Positions 8,170 through 17,401 of a stretch of DNA of 64,000 nucleotides are shown piece after piece (position 1 is the stretch's first letter; the number at the start of each line of letters is the position of its first letter). Under the pieces are notes generated by a model. That model did no database searches and was not told where the DNA came from. It was given only the letters and a program-made list of their open reading frames with translations. Both the position numbers and the translations under genes were made by a program. This DNA is from Rhizobium sp. WSM4643 (GTDB lineage: Bacteria > Pseudomonadota > Alphaproteobacteria > Rhizobiales > Rhizobiaceae): contig NZ_CP104040.1 in assembly GCF_025152745.1 (NCBI RefSeq), forward strand, positions 1,240,001 through 1,304,000, in the 5' to 3' direction.

Positions 8170-8427
8170 TTATTGCAGGGTGCGGTTTGCGGAGAATTCG
8201 CCGGCAAGCATGCGCTCACGCAGCGAATCGAGCAGGGCTTCCGCGCTCTTTTCCCCATGCAACCTGATCGTCTCGCGCAACGCATGCGCAATGGCGGCAT
8301 CAGCGATGATTTCAGGCTCGATACCGTCGGCCATGCCATCGGCCCAAGCCTCGTTCTGGTACTCCAGAGCCGCCTGCATCTTTTCGTGGACGATCATGTC
8401 GTCGATGTCGTTGAGGCTTGCTTCCAT
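8170..8427 (-). CDS. Small conserved protein of unknown function
   Basis: An 85-residue, mainly helical and acidic protein (ASLNDIDDMIVHEKMQAAL...). It has no signal peptide, membrane segment or recognised domain. I chose the ATG at 8427 because GAGGAAA lies six bases upstream; an ATG at 8451 is also in frame. The stop lies 18 bp from the start of the secreted protein at 7393-8151, and both run on the minus strand, so they probably form a two-gene unit. Codon use resembles its neighbours, which supports it as a real gene. Confidence 0.75.
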   Translation of the reverse strand: MEASLNDIDDMIVHEKMQAALEYQNEAWADGMADGIEPEIIADAAIAHALRETIRLHGEKSAEALLDSLRERMLAGEFSANRTLQ

Positions 8428-8530
8428 TGTCTTTTCCTCAGAACTTCTCATGTCTTACTGCACCGTTAACAACACTAACAGCCTTTTCCCAAAACGACAC
8501 GTCCGCATGCGAAAACAGGTTAATTAAACG

Positions 8531-8950
8531 TCAATTTCCAAAGCGCGAGGTAATTTCTGTGGCAAGTGTTGCACCTTCGTTACGGTAGCGCTCTTCTGCC
8601 ACGATGGCCGCCGGGGTGCAATCCGTATAGACCGAGGCGAAGGCGCGATAGCCGCGATTGAAGGCCGCCGTGAGCCTTTCCTTGCGCTGCGGCTCGTTGC
8701 CGGTCTCCGAATCGAGCAGCTGCTGCATTCCGTTTCGCCACTCGTCGCCGCCAGGCGCCTTGCAGAGCGTTCTCAGATAATGCACCGAACCCAGCACCTC
8801 GGCGAACCGCGCCAGCTTGTCGTCATAGGGAACGCTCACGATCGGCGGCGCAATCTCCTCCTCCTGTGGAGGCGGCGTATTCTTGCCCTGCGCCATCGTA
8901 GGGCCGGCGAGCACGAGCAGGGACAGGAAAACGCGTCGAACGGGAATCAT
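8531..8950 (-). CDS. TIGR02301-family secreted protein
   Basis: A 139-residue protein with a cleavable signal peptide (MIPVRRVFLSLLVLAGPTMAQ). The mature part, VPYDDKLARFAEVLGSVHYLRTLC...GDEWRNGMQQLLD...RGYRAFASVYTDCTPAA, matches my memory of the alphaproteobacterial TIGR02301 family of unknown function. Two Cys residues (about 65 and 110) may form a disulphide in the periplasm. The ATG at 8950 is the best start because it gives a clean signal peptide; the frame stays open much further upstream but there overlaps the Nudix gene with Arg-rich sequence. Confidence 0.8.
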   Translation of the reverse strand: MIPVRRVFLSLLVLAGPTMAQGKNTPPPQEEEIAPPIVSVPYDDKLARFAEVLGSVHYLRTLCKAPGGDEWRNGMQQLLDSETGNEPQRKERLTAAFNRGYRAFASVYTDCTPAAIVAEERYRNEGATLATEITSRFGN

Positions 8951-9008
8951 GCTCCCAGTTGATACGCTCAGCATGACAGCAACAAGGCGTGCTTCAAAGT
9001 TTCCACGT

Positions 9009-9425
9009 CTATTCGCCGCCCGCCAGCCGCTCTGCGCATTCGAGCACGCTCTGCGGCACGGGCAGTTGCCGGATTTCCTCCACCGTGAACCAGCCGAGGG
9101 CTGCCGCGTCGTCGGCGGCTTCCGCCACCGCGTCTTCATCCGCATCGACCCGAAAGACCGACAGCAGGAAATGGCTGTTGACGCTGCCGTCGGCCGCATG
9201 CGTCTTCAGCTCGTAGGTCGAAAACAGCCGCGGATTCCATGCCGAAATGCCGGTCTCTTCATGAAATTCGCGCAATGCCGTTTGCTCCGGCGCTTCGCCG
9301 GGCTCGGCCCGCCCGCCGGGAAAGGCGTACATGTCGGCGGAAGGCGGATTGCGCCGCAACACGAGCAGGAATCGCCCGTTGCGTTCGAGAATGGCGGAGG
9401 AGGCGGCTCTGGCGGTGGAGGTCAT
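9009..9425 (-). CDS. Nudix hydrolase
   Basis: A 138-residue pyrophosphohydrolase that cleaves nucleoside diphosphates linked to another moiety. The full Nudix box GX5EX7REUXEEXGU is present (GRAEPGE-APEQTAL-REFHEETGI). Length and position of the box (about residues 40-62) fit a stand-alone, ADP-ribose- or NTP-cleaning type of Nudix enzyme; substrate specificity cannot be read from the sequence. The ATG at 9425 is the only reasonable start. A gap of 58 bp precedes the TIGR02301 gene on the same strand, so the two may be cotranscribed. Confidence 0.92.
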   Translation of the reverse strand: MTSTARAASSAILERNGRFLLVLRRNPPSADMYAFPGGRAEPGEAPEQTALREFHEETGISAWNPRLFSTYELKTHAADGSVNSHFLLSVFRVDADEDAVAEAADDAAALGWFTVEEIRQLPVPQSVLECAERLAGGE

Positions 9426-9497
9426 CGGGGCCTGCTCTTGCTGTGATCGCCCATCTTATCGGATGAAGAGTGCGGCGGAGATTCGAAAGGTGCTTCC

Positions 9498-9818
9498 ATG
9501 ACCTACATCATATTTGCGTTTGCCGCTCTCTTCGAGATCGCCGGCTGCTTTGCCTTCTGGACATGGCTGAAGCTCGAAAAGCCCCTCTGGTGGCTGGCAC
9601 CGGGCATGGTCTCCCTGGCGCTTTTCGCCTGGCTTCTGACGCTGGTGCCGAGCGAGGCCGCCGGCCGCACCTTCGCGGCTTATGGCGGCATTTATATCCT
9701 CGCCTCGCTGCTCTGGCTGTGGCTGGTCGAGAGCCGCGTGCCTGATCGTTACGATATCGGCGGCGCGCTGATCTGCCTTGCCGGCGCCAGCCTCATCCTC
9801 TTCGCACCGAGAGGCTGA
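9498..9818 (+). CDS. ynfA: YnfA-family (UPF0060) small membrane protein
   Basis: A 106-residue inner-membrane protein with four membrane segments (about 3-22, 30-50, 60-80 and 86-103). The opening [21 protein letters not shown] and the YGGIYI...LWLWLVE stretch are characteristic of UPF0060/YnfA, which resembles the small multidrug resistance (SMR) transporters. Its function is uncertain; a role in efflux of cationic compounds has been proposed for relatives. AAAGG lies upstream of the ATG. It is followed by yedK on the same strand after 41 bp. Confidence 0.93.
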   Translation: MTYIIFAFAALFEIAGCFAFWTWLKLEKPLWWLAPGMVSLALFAWLLTLVPSEAAGRTFAAYGGIYILASLLWLWLVESRVPDRYDIGGALICLAGASLILFAPRG

Positions 9819-9859
9819 GGCGTCTTGACCGGACATGAGCCGGGTGCAAAGACAGGCCG

Positions 9860-10624
9860 ATGTGTGGACGTTTCGCCCTGACAAGCTCCAGCGCCGACCT
9901 GAGCGACGTCTTCTCCGGTCTCGATCTCGACGATTTTCCGGCGCGCTACAACATCGCGCCGACGCAACCGATCCTCGTCGTCATATCCGGCGAGGGCAGG
10001 GAGCAAGGCAGCAACTTGGCCGACCGGCGCGCCGTGCTCGTGCGCTGGGGCCTCACGCCGGGCTGGGTCAAGGATCCGAGAGATTTCCCGCTGCTGATCA
10101 ACGCGCGCTCTGAAACTGCGATTGGCAAGGCCTCTTTCCGCGCCGCCATGCGTCATCGCCGCGTGCTCATTCCTGTCTCCGGTTTCTATGAATGGCATCG
10201 CCCGTCGAAGGAAAGCGGCGAGCGGCCGCAGGCCCACTGGATCAGGCCGCGCCAGGGTGGGGTCATCGCCTTTGCAGGGCTGATGGAGACATGGTCCTCG
10301 GCCGACGGCTCCGAGGTCGATACCGGCGCGATCCTGACGACATCCGCCAATTCAGCCATATCGGCGATCCACGATCGCATGCCTGTCGTCGTCAGACCTG
10401 AGGATTTCTCGCGCTGGCTCGATTGCAAGACGCGGGAGCCGCGCGACGTGGTCGACCTGATGCAGCCCGTTCAGGACGATTTCTTCGAGGCCGTCCCGGT
10501 CTCCGACAAGGTCAACAAGGTCGCCAATATGGGTCCCGACCTGCAGGAGCCGGTCGTCGTCGAAAAGCCGCTGAAGGCGCCCGAAAAGCAAAAGCCTGAC
10601 GACGGCCAGCTCAGCTTCTTCTGA
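9860..10624 (+). CDS. yedK: SOS-response-associated peptidase (YedK / HMCES)
   Basis: A 254-residue SRAP-domain protein that forms a stable covalent link to abasic sites in single-stranded DNA, shielding them from strand breakage. The essential Cys2 follows the initiator Met (MCGRFALT). The other active-site elements are visible: YNIAPTQPI, the INARSET motif, GFYEWHR with its Glu, and the IHDRMPVV His near residue 172. Autoproteolytic removal of Met1 to expose Cys2 is expected from the family. It is downstream of ynfA on the same strand. No LexA box was recognised upstream. Confidence 0.94.
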   Translation: MCGRFALTSSSADLSDVFSGLDLDDFPARYNIAPTQPILVVISGEGREQGSNLADRRAVLVRWGLTPGWVKDPRDFPLLINARSETAIGKASFRAAMRHRRVLIPVSGFYEWHRPSKESGERPQAHWIRPRQGGVIAFAGLMETWSSADGSEVDTGAILTTSANSAISAIHDRMPVVVRPEDFSRWLDCKTREPRDVVDLMQPVQDDFFEAVPVSDKVNKVANMGPDLQEPVVVEKPLKAPEKQKPDDGQLSFF

Positions 10625-10650
10625 ACACTATCCGCCGTACCAGCAAGCCA

Positions 10651-10673
10651 GTCGGCGGCCTATCGGCGCCGAC
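10651..10673 (+). terminator. Stem-loop after yedK, possible terminator
   Basis: GTCGGCG and CGCCGAC form a 7 bp GC-rich stem with a 9-base loop, 27 bp after the yedK stop. There is no U tract, so intrinsic termination is uncertain. The remaining sequence up to 10847 shows nothing I can name. Confidence 0.35.
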
Positions 10674-10847
10674 GTCTCACATAAGCGGCGGCGATGCGTC
10701 GCTCGTCCATCAGGTTTTCGGGTTGTGCTTATGTCGCCCGAGCGTTGTCAGGAGACTTCCGGCAATTGCCTCGTCATTCACTTCGTCAGCGGTGCCTAAC
10801 GCATGTAACCCGAAAGCACGCATGATTCCAATGTGAAGCCTTCCGCC

Positions 10848-10994
10848 TCAAGCGGATTTCTTGACGCTGGCCGGCTTATGCTTCGCCATCAGCGATGCTG
10901 CGGCAACAGCCTTCAGGCCGACGGGGCGATAGTTGGCGGCGAGATCTGGCTTGGCCGCCTGCTGTTCGCCGGTACTGCTCTTCTTCGAAGTCAC
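10848..10994 (-). CDS. 48-residue basic protein of unknown function
   Basis: A short gene not obvious from ORF length alone. A GTG at 10994 is preceded by AAGGAGAG at ideal spacing, and the frame reads MTSKKSSTGEQQAAKPDLAA, then NYRPVGLKAVAAASLMAKHK, ending PASVKKSA. The product is Lys/Ala-rich and hydrophilic with a compact central NYRPVGLKAV motif. I believe similar small proteins occur in other rhizobia, but this was not searched. It is flanked by non-coding sequence on both sides and is probably monocistronic. Confidence 0.65.
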   Translation of the reverse strand: MTSKKSSTGEQQAAKPDLAANYRPVGLKAVAAASLMAKHKPASVKKSA

Positions 10995-11427
10995 GATACT
11001 CTCCTTACGTGGTTCTTCCCTGGGTATTTTATGGTTTGATGTTTCGTCACGAATAGCGACAAAATGGGGGCGCAGGTGATCAGGATTTGTAAACGCGCAC
11101 CATAATTCGCGAGGCTTAACTGAAGCCTACGTTGGTTAATACTTACTGAAGAGAGCAGTTCCAATAAAAGTGCGAAAGCGGTTTCTGGGGAAAAGCGCGG
11201 AACAGTTTTCACCCGGATAAGCGCACCGTTTCTCCGGGGAAACGCATGCTTTTCCCGGAGGTCCGTCAGAACGAAGGGAGAGAAGCATTTCCGTCATCTA
11301 AAGCATGCCGCGCAAAAGTGTGCAGCGGTTTTACGACAACGACATGCGTAAAAACAAAGAGCTAAAGCGCGAGGGTGAATCTGAAAGATCGCGACGCGCT
11401 TTAGAGAAATCCGGAAATGCTGGCAGA
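10995..11427. repeat. Non-coding block with hairpin and rhizobial repeat
   Basis: No protein-coding sequence is supported here. At 11232-11260 an 11 bp stem (CTCCGGGGAAA / TTTTCCCGGAG, one G-U pair) encloses a 7-base loop. At 11298-11404 lies a repeat that begins CTAAAGCATGCCGCGCAAAAG and ends in the palindrome AGATCGCGACGCGCTTTAG, a form widespread in Rhizobium intergenic DNA. Both lie downstream of pssA (minus strand) and may contribute to its 3' end. Confidence 0.65.
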
Positions 11428-12273
11428 TCAGATGTGCCGGCCGATATCGTCGTCGCCGACGCCGGGTTCCTCGATCGTCAGCGTCCCATATTTCCGCTGC
11501 CATTTCCGCGCGCCGAAGGGAAGCGATACGAGGTAGGCGGCAACGGTGAAGACCATCACCTCCCAGGTGTAGCTCATCAGCAGAGCCACATAGAGCACGA
11601 CGCCGAGCATCATCGGCAGCACGAGATCGCGCCGCAAGCGGTTGCCTTCCGATTTGCCCGACCAGACCGGCAGCCGGCTGATCAGCAGGAAGGCAATAAG
11701 CACGGTATAGATCGACGAGAGATAGGCGAAGGTGCGGTCCGTCGCCAGCCCGAGGAAGCCGAGATAGACCGGCAGCAGCACCAGCATGGCGCCGGCCGGC
11801 GCCGGCACGCCGACGAAATATTCCGATTGCCAGCTCGCCTTGTTTTCGCGTTCGGCCATGACGTTGAAACGGGCAAGGCGAAGCCCGGCCGCGATCGCAT
11901 AGATCAGGGCGGCGATCCAGCCGAGTGAGCGTGCCTGGTCGAGCGCGAAGACATAAACGACGAGGGCGGGTGCGACGCCGAAATTGACGATGTCGGCAAG
12001 CGAATCCATCTGCGCGCCGAATTTGGAAGTCGCCTTCATCAGCCGCGCCACGCGCCCGTCGATACCGTCGAGGAAGGCGGCGAGCAGCACCATGGAGACG
12101 GCGAGCTCGTAACGATTCTCGAAAGCCAGCCGGATGCCGGTCAGCCCGGCGCAGATCGCCAGAATGGTGATGAGGTTCGGAAAGACGAGCCGGAGCGGGA
12201 TTTCGCGCAGTCGTGGGCCGCGGGCGGAATCATCCGGCCCATTGGGCTCGAAAGGAGGAAAAGGCGTTTCCAT
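11428..12273 (-). CDS. pssA: Phosphatidylserine synthase (CDP-diacylglycerol-serine O-phosphatidyltransferase)
   Basis: A 281-residue inner-membrane enzyme that joins CDP-diacylglycerol and L-serine to make phosphatidylserine, the precursor of phosphatidylethanolamine. The CDP-alcohol phosphotransferase signature DGX2ARX8GX3DX3D is intact (DGRVARLMKATSKFGAQMDSLAD), and several membrane helices surround it. A polar N-terminal tail (about 30 residues) precedes the first helix. The ATG at 12273 is preferred; an in-frame TTG four codons upstream follows AGGAACGA and is possible. It lies 73 bp downstream of psd, the next enzyme in the pathway, with a repeat in the gap. Confidence 0.93.
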   Translation of the reverse strand: METPFPPFEPNGPDDSARGPRLREIPLRLVFPNLITILAICAGLTGIRLAFENRYELAVSMVLLAAFLDGIDGRVARLMKATSKFGAQMDSLADIVNFGVAPALVVYVFALDQARSLGWIAALIYAIAAGLRLARFNVMAERENKASWQSEYFVGVPAPAGAMLVLLPVYLGFLGLATDRTFAYLSSIYTVLIAFLLISRLPVWSGKSEGNRLRRDLVLPMMLGVVLYVALLMSYTWEVMVFTVAAYLVSLPFGARKWQRKYGTLTIEEPGVGDDDIGRHI

Positions 12274-12289
12274 ATCGCGTTCCAATCGT

Positions 12290-12346
12290 TCCTAAAGCAA
12301 TTCCAGCAAAACTGCGCAGCGGTCGCTTCCGTGAATCTGAACCGCT
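12290..12346. repeat. Rhizobial repeat fragment between psd and pssA
   Basis: The sequence starting CTAAAGCAATTCCAGCAAAA and continuing CTGCGCAGCGG resembles the repeat at 11298 (CTAAAGCATGCCGCGCAAAAG, then TGTGCAGCGG). It fills almost the whole psd-pssA spacer and could form structure in the shared transcript. Confidence 0.55.
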
Positions 12347-13045
12347 CTAGCTGCGGCGGCTGATGACGGGACCCTTGGCGGAGGCGAATTCGGCGATGAC
12401 GGTTTCTCCCGCAACCGCCGTCTGGCCGAGCGAGACGCGTGGCGCAGTACCGGCGGGCAGGAATACGTCGAGCCGCGAGCCGAAACGGATCAGCCCGAAG
12501 CGCTCGCCGGCATCCACCGGCTCGTTGGGGTTTGCCCAGCAGAGGATACGCCGCGCCACGAGGCCGGCGATCTGCACGACGCCGATCTGGCCGTGGCGGG
12601 TTTCGATCACCAGTCCATTGCGCTCATTGTCCTCGCTCGCCTTGTCGAGTTCGGCGTTGACGAAGCTGCCGGAGCGGTAGTTGATGCTGACGATGCGCCC
12701 GCGCATCGGCGCCCGGTTCACATGGCAATTGAAGACGTTCATGAAGACCGAGATGCGCAGCATCGGCTCGGAGCCCAGATTGAGCTCTGCCGGAGGGGTC
12801 ACCATCTGGATCGCCGAGACCTTGCCATCGGCGGGAGAGATCACCAGATCGTCGTCCTGCGGGGTCACGCGCTCGGGATCGCGGAAGAAATAGGCGCACC
12901 AGAGCGTGAAGATCATGCCGATCCAGAAGAGCGGTTTGAAGATCCAGCCCAAGACAAGCGACGCGACGAAGAAGGCGGCAACGAAGGGATAACCCTCCTT
13001 GTGCACGGGGACGATCGTGTTGCGAACCGTGTTGAACAGGCTCAT
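12347..13045 (-). CDS. psd: Phosphatidylserine decarboxylase proenzyme
   Basis: A 232-residue proenzyme of the short (PSD-A) type that decarboxylates phosphatidylserine to phosphatidylethanolamine at the inner membrane. Self-cleavage should occur at Gly189-Ser190 ([10 protein letters not shown]), turning the Ser into the pyruvoyl cofactor. [17 protein letters not shown] and FNCHVNRAP are family landmarks, and residues about 20-52 form a membrane hairpin. The ATG at 13045 follows AAGGAGA; the longer open frame upstream overlaps the ABC-transporter gene and is not family-like. It precedes pssA on the same strand. Confidence 0.95.
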   Translation of the reverse strand: MSLFNTVRNTIVPVHKEGYPFVAAFFVASLVLGWIFKPLFWIGMIFTLWCAYFFRDPERVTPQDDDLVISPADGKVSAIQMVTPPAELNLGSEPMLRISVFMNVFNCHVNRAPMRGRIVSINYRSGSFVNAELDKASEDNERNGLVIETRHGQIGVVQIAGLVARRILCWANPNEPVDAGERFGLIRFGSRLDVFLPAGTAPRVSLGQTAVAGETVIAEFASAKGPVISRRS

Positions 13046-13178
13046 GGCTGCCGGTCTCCTTGCGTTTTCATTTTTGCTGGTTAGCGAAAAACCGTCTCCG
13101 GGGCAATGCTGCGGCCTCGGCCCTGGTTTCCACGCCGGGGTTCTGAACAACAAAAGCCGGCCGGCGTCGGTTTCCCCC

Positions 13179-15056
13179 TCAGCTTGCCGGAGCAAGCCGA
13201 CTTATGACCCCCAGCTCGTCGCTTTCGCGCACCTGCTTCAGATGTTCTTCGGCCTGCGTCGCCTCGCGCTGGCGGTTCCACATCGAGGCATAAAGGCCGT
13301 TTCTTTCGAGGAGGGCGGCATGTGTTCCGCGCTCGGCAATCTCGCCGCTTTTGAGCACGATGATTTCGTCGGCGCTGATGACCGTCGAAAGCCGGTGGGC
13401 GATGACCAGCGTCGTGCGGTTCTTCGAAACCAGGTCGAGTGCCTCCTGGATTTCCCGTTCCGTCGTCGTGTCGAGCGCCGACGTCGCCTCGTCGAGGATC
13501 AGGATCGGCGGTGCTTTAAGAATGGTGCGGGCGATCGCCACCCGCTGCTTCTCGCCGCCTGAAAGCTTCAGCCCGCGCTCGCCGACCTTGGTTTCGAACC
13601 CCTCGGGCAGCATTTCGATGAAATGCGCAATCTGCGCCACCTCAGCCGCCGCAAAGACCTCGCCCTCGCTGGCCGATGTGCGGCCGTAGCGGATGTTGTA
13701 GGCGACGGTATCGTTGAACAGCACGGTATCCTGCGGCACCATGCCGATCACCGAGCGCAGGCTCTTCTGCGTCACCGTGCGGATATCTTGACCGTCGACG
13801 GTGATCGCGCCGCTCTGGATATCGTAGAAACGATAGAGCAGGCGCGACAGCGTCGATTTGCCCGCACCCGACGGACCAACGACGGCGACCGTCTTGCCAG
13901 CCGGCACCTCAAATGAAATGCCCTTCAGGATCGGGCGGGCCGGATCGTAGGCGAAGTGCACGTCCTTGAAGGAGATCGCGCCCTGGCCGATCCGAAGTTC
14001 TGTCGCATCGGGCGCATCGTTGACCTCGGCCTTCACCTCAAGCAGGTCGAACATCTGCTCGATATCGGTCAGCCCCTGGCGGATTTCGCGGTAGACGAAG
14101 CCGATGAAGTTCAGCGGTGCGGAAAGCTGCAGCAGCATCGAATTGACGAAGACGAAATCGCCGACCGTCTGCTCGCCGCGCTGCACGGCCAGCGCCGACA
14201 GCACCAGCATGATCGTCGTGCCGATGCCGAAGATGACGCCCTGGCCGAAGTTCAGCCAGCCGAGCGAAGTCCAGACGTCGGTCGCCGCCTTCTCGTAGCG
14301 TTCCATCGATTTGTCGAAGCGCTTTGCCTCCATCTCCTCATTGCCGAAATATTTGACGGTCTCGAAATTGAGGAGGGAGTCGATCGCCTTGGTGTTGGCG
14401 TCGGTATCACTGTCGTTCATCGAGCGGCGGATGGCGATGCGCCAGTCGGATGCACGGATCGTGAACCAGATATAGGCCCAAACGGTAAAGGCGGTAACGG
14501 CGAGATAGGAGAAGCCGTAGCCCCACCAGAAGATCACTGCCGTCAGCAGGAATTCGATGACGGTCGGGACCGAATTGAGGATCGTGAAGCGCACGATCGT
14601 CTCGATGCCCTTGGTGCCGCGCTCGATGATGCGCGAAAGTCCGCCGGTCTTGCGCTCCAGATGGAAGCGCAGCGACAACTCGTGCATGTGCACGAAGGTT
14701 CTGTAGGCAAGCTGGCGAACCGCATGTTGTCCGACGCTGGCAAAGAGCGCGTCGCGCATCTGATTGAGGCCAAGCTGGATCAGCCGGGTGATGTTATAAG
14801 CAATCACCAGCGCGATGGCGCCGGCCAGCAGCGGCGGCACGGAGCCGGCAAGATCCATCCTGCCGTTCAGCGCATCGGTCGACCATTTGAAGAAATAGGG
14901 AACGAGCAGCAATACGAACTTGGAGATCAGCAGAAAGACCGAGGCCCAGACGACGCGCATCTTGAGGTCGCGCCGGCCGGCCGGCCACATATAGGGCCAG
15001 AGGTTGAGAAGCGTCTGCAGCAGGTTGGATTCCGAGACTGTCTTGCCGTTTGCCAT
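13179..15056 (-). CDS. Atm1/HMT-type ABC exporter (ATPase-permease fusion)
   Basis: A 625-residue half-transporter with a six-helix membrane domain (about 30-330) fused to a nucleotide-binding domain (about 360-600). Walker A (GPSGAGKST), the signature [16 protein letters not shown], Walker B with [12 protein letters not shown] and the H-loop IAHRLST are all intact. The N-terminus and the NWLNFGQ/GQGVIFG region resemble the ABCB7/Atm1 group that exports glutathione-linked sulfur or metal conjugates from the cytoplasm. The ATG at 15056 follows GGAGA. It may be cotranscribed with psd, whose start is 133 bp downstream. The substrate is inferred from the subfamily. Confidence 0.92.
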   Translation of the reverse strand: MANGKTVSESNLLQTLLNLWPYMWPAGRRDLKMRVVWASVFLLISKFVLLLVPYFFKWSTDALNGRMDLAGSVPPLLAGAIALVIAYNITRLIQLGLNQMRDALFASVGQHAVRQLAYRTFVHMHELSLRFHLERKTGGLSRIIERGTKGIETIVRFTILNSVPTVIEFLLTAVIFWWGYGFSYLAVTAFTVWAYIWFTIRASDWRIAIRRSMNDSDTDANTKAIDSLLNFETVKYFGNEEMEAKRFDKSMERYEKAATDVWTSLGWLNFGQGVIFGIGTTIMLVLSALAVQRGEQTVGDFVFVNSMLLQLSAPLNFIGFVYREIRQGLTDIEQMFDLLEVKAEVNDAPDATELRIGQGAISFKDVHFAYDPARPILKGISFEVPAGKTVAVVGPSGAGKSTLSRLLYRFYDIQSGAITVDGQDIRTVTQKSLRSVIGMVPQDTVLFNDTVAYNIRYGRTSASEGEVFAAAEVAQIAHFIEMLPEGFETKVGERGLKLSGGEKQRVAIARTILKAPPILILDEATSALDTTTEREIQEALDLVSKNRTTLVIAHRLSTVISADEIIVLKSGEIAERGTHAALLERNGLYASMWNRQREATQAEEHLKQVRESDELGVISRLAPAS

Positions 15057-15216
15057 GCTTGTCTCCAGCCCGGATGGGCTTGCCGCGATTGCGGCGCTTC
15101 GATACCGGCAAAAGCACGGAACCGGGACGTGCCTGAAAGCGCTTCCCACAACCCGCAGCCGCCACCGCCAGATAGGGTGCCAGGCGGACGAATACAACAA
15201 ATGCAGGGGTAAGGAA

Positions 15217-15255
15217 ACGACGAGGCCGGGCGCCTATCCCACCCGGCCTCGTCGT
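15217..15255 (-). terminator. Rho-independent terminator of the LysM gene
   Basis: ACGACGAGGCCGGG and CCCGGCCTCGTCGT form a 14 bp perfect stem with an 11-base loop, just downstream of the LysM gene stop (15269) on the minus strand. A T-rich tail (TTTCCTT) follows on that strand. It separates the LysM gene from the ABC exporter. Confidence 0.85.
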
Positions 15256-15268
15256 GTTGTTTTGCAGT

Positions 15269-17293
15269 TTAGAGATGCTGGCCGGACATGCGCTTGCGGT
15301 GCAGCTCTTCGGCATTCGGCAACACATCCTTCGGTAGGCCGAAGATCTGACCGGGCCGGATGCGATCGGGATTGACGATCTTGTCCTCGTTGGCGATGTA
15401 GATCGTCGTGTAACGAACACCGAGGCCATAGGTGCGGCGCGAGATCTGCCACAGCGTGTCGCCGCGGCGAATGATGACTGCCGCGTTGTTTGCCGTCAGC
15501 GGCGCCTGTTCGATCGTCTTCGGCTGGCTGCTTCCGACATCGTTTGCGGACGGCGCTGCCGGCGCGGGTGCCACGGAGAGTTCGGCGATCATCGCGCCGA
15601 GCCTGTCGAGTGCGCTGCCCACGGATTTCGCATCCTTCGGCAGGCCCTGTAGCAGTTTCAGCGCGTTGCCGGCGATCTGAGAGGCGGAGCCTGACGTCTG
15701 CTTGAAGACATCAGGCGCATCGGCCGCAGGCCGGAAATCGGCGACGGAGCGAAGAGCGAATTCCGTTCCCGAGCGCGCCGCGGCGAGCTGCTCGGCGCCT
15801 GGCAGCTTGCCATCGGCAAAGAGCCCCTTAAGCAGGCCGAAGGCCTTGCCGACTTCGGCTTTGAGTTTGCCGAGTTCGCCTTCATCGAGCGGTACCATCG
15901 AGGAAGCGCCGTTCGCATCGGCGGGGACCGATTGCGCGGCGACCCTGACCTGATCGCCGGCCGGGCGATTGAAATTCACCGCCGCGCGCACGATCACCTT
16001 GCCTGTGGGATCAACGACATCGACGCGGATCTTGTGGTCGCCGACCGAGAGCGCCACCACGCCGTCGATGACAAAGTGGCCGTCGGAGCCGGCGGTATCC
16101 TGGCCGACGAGGCTGTCATCGGCATAACCGATAACCTTGGCGTTGGGGCGCGTCGTGCCGGCAATAAAGATCTTGTTGCCCTCGATTTCGACGGCATTGA
16201 CCATCACATCGGGCACATTCGTCTTATCCGATGGCGTAGCTGCGCCGCCGGAGGAGGTGTCGCTGAGGTTCGGCGTCTGCAACGCGAGCTCGCCGGTTGG
16301 TGCAGCTGTTGCGGCAGGCGCAGCCGAGCTTTCGCCCGTTGCCGGCTTGTCTGCAGGCGGCGCCATCGGATTGGAGGCATCGGCAACTTCGGTTCCGGCC
16401 TTCGGCGCGGTGATGATGCGGCTCGCCGTCCCGGGTTTGGAGACCATGGCGAGCAGATTGGCGCCATTGCCGTCCTTCGGCACGGAAATGGTCGCGACTT
16501 CTTCGGAAAGCGTGCTCTTGCCGTCCTTGCCCGTGAACTTGAGCACGAGCTGGTGGTCGCCGGCCGGAAGCGGATCGTCGAGAACGGCAGCAAAATCGCC
16601 GCTCGCATCGACATTGGCCGTCGTCACCACCTTCTCGCCGTCGAGCACCTCGAGCTTGCCGTTCGGTTCGGCGGAGCCTGCGATCACCGTCGAGCCGTCG
16701 GGCTCGACGCGCAATACGTCGAAGGCCGGAAGTTTCGGGCCGGTATTCTCCGCTGTCGTGTTCGCCTCAGGGGCGGTCTCCGGCGCACCGGTCAGAGCAG
16801 CCTCTGCCTTGGCGATCGCGGCAAGCGCATCGGCAATGTTCTCAGGCAGCGACTGGACGATGGCCAGCGCCTTTGCGCCGCCGTCCTTGGCCTTGGCGGC
16901 AAGGGTCTGGGTCGCGGGATCGAGGCCCTCGGGGATTGTAAAATCGGCAAGCGCGGTCAGCGCGCTGACGGCCTTGGTCTTGGCGGCGGTGAAGACATCG
17001 ATGGCAGGGCCTTTGCCGTCGGCAAACAGCGCCTTGAGCTGGCTGAGCGACACGCCGGCATCGGCCGATAGGCGGCCCACCTGGTCGGCGACCGCAGCCG
17101 CGTCGCCCACAGCGGAGCGTGATGTCTTTGCCGCCTCGTTAACCGTGTTCTTGAGCTCCGTGCTCGCTTGGTTGATGGCGTCGCCGACCTTGGCTGCATC
17201 GCCGCCGATGCGCGGCATGACGAAAAACACCATCAGTATGATTGCGATTGCGAGGACTGCAAGAGCCAGCAAGCCGGCACGGTTCTTCATCAT
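15269..17293 (-). CDS. Membrane-anchored LysM / Ig-like repeat protein
   Basis: A 674-residue envelope protein. An N-terminal membrane anchor or uncleaved signal (residues 4-27) leads into periplasmic sequence. Ordered modules: helical module A (about 85-160), Ig-like module (about 190-272), Ala/Pro-rich linker (273-362), second Ig-like module (about 364-444), a second copy of the helical module (about 485-570), then a C-terminal LysM domain (about 606-655, IIRRGDTLWQISRRTYG...NPDRIRPGQIFGLP) that binds peptidoglycan. Both helical copies share LFADGK-x-P and an ADF...LKLLQGLP-like ending. The ATG at 17293 follows GGGAGA. The role is unknown; anchoring or sensing of the cell wall is likely. 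Confidence 0.88.
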   Translation of the reverse strand: MMKNRAGLLALAVLAIAIILMVFFVMPRIGGDAAKVGDAINQASTELKNTVNEAAKTSRSAVGDAAAVADQVGRLSADAGVSLSQLKALFADGKGPAIDVFTAAKTKAVSALTALADFTIPEGLDPATQTLAAKAKDGGAKALAIVQSLPENIADALAAIAKAEAALTGAPETAPEANTTAENTGPKLPAFDVLRVEPDGSTVIAGSAEPNGKLEVLDGEKVVTTANVDASGDFAAVLDDPLPAGDHQLVLKFTGKDGKSTLSEEVATISVPKDGNGANLLAMVSKPGTASRIITAPKAGTEVADASNPMAPPADKPATGESSAAPAATAAPTGELALQTPNLSDTSSGGAATPSDKTNVPDVMVNAVEIEGNKIFIAGTTRPNAKVIGYADDSLVGQDTAGSDGHFVIDGVVALSVGDHKIRVDVVDPTGKVIVRAAVNFNRPAGDQVRVAAQSVPADANGASSMVPLDEGELGKLKAEVGKAFGLLKGLFADGKLPGAEQLAAARSGTEFALRSVADFRPAADAPDVFKQTSGSASQIAGNALKLLQGLPKDAKSVGSALDRLGAMIAELSVAPAPAAPSANDVGSSQPKTIEQAPLTANNAAVIIRRGDTLWQISRRTYGLGVRYTTIYIANEDKIVNPDRIRPGQIFGLPKDVLPNAEELHRKRMSGQHL

Positions 17294-17401
17294 TATGTCT
17301 CCCAGAGCGGCAATTTGCCGTAATACCCAAAATTGCTAGCGATTCCCGTTGCTTTCCACAAGCATTCAAAGCAATTAGGCAAGCTAGGCACGCTGCTTTT
17401 C

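Noticed and set aside
10833..11039. Plus-strand 68-codon frame
   Set aside because: It is the antisense of the 48-residue gene, which has the better ribosome-binding site.
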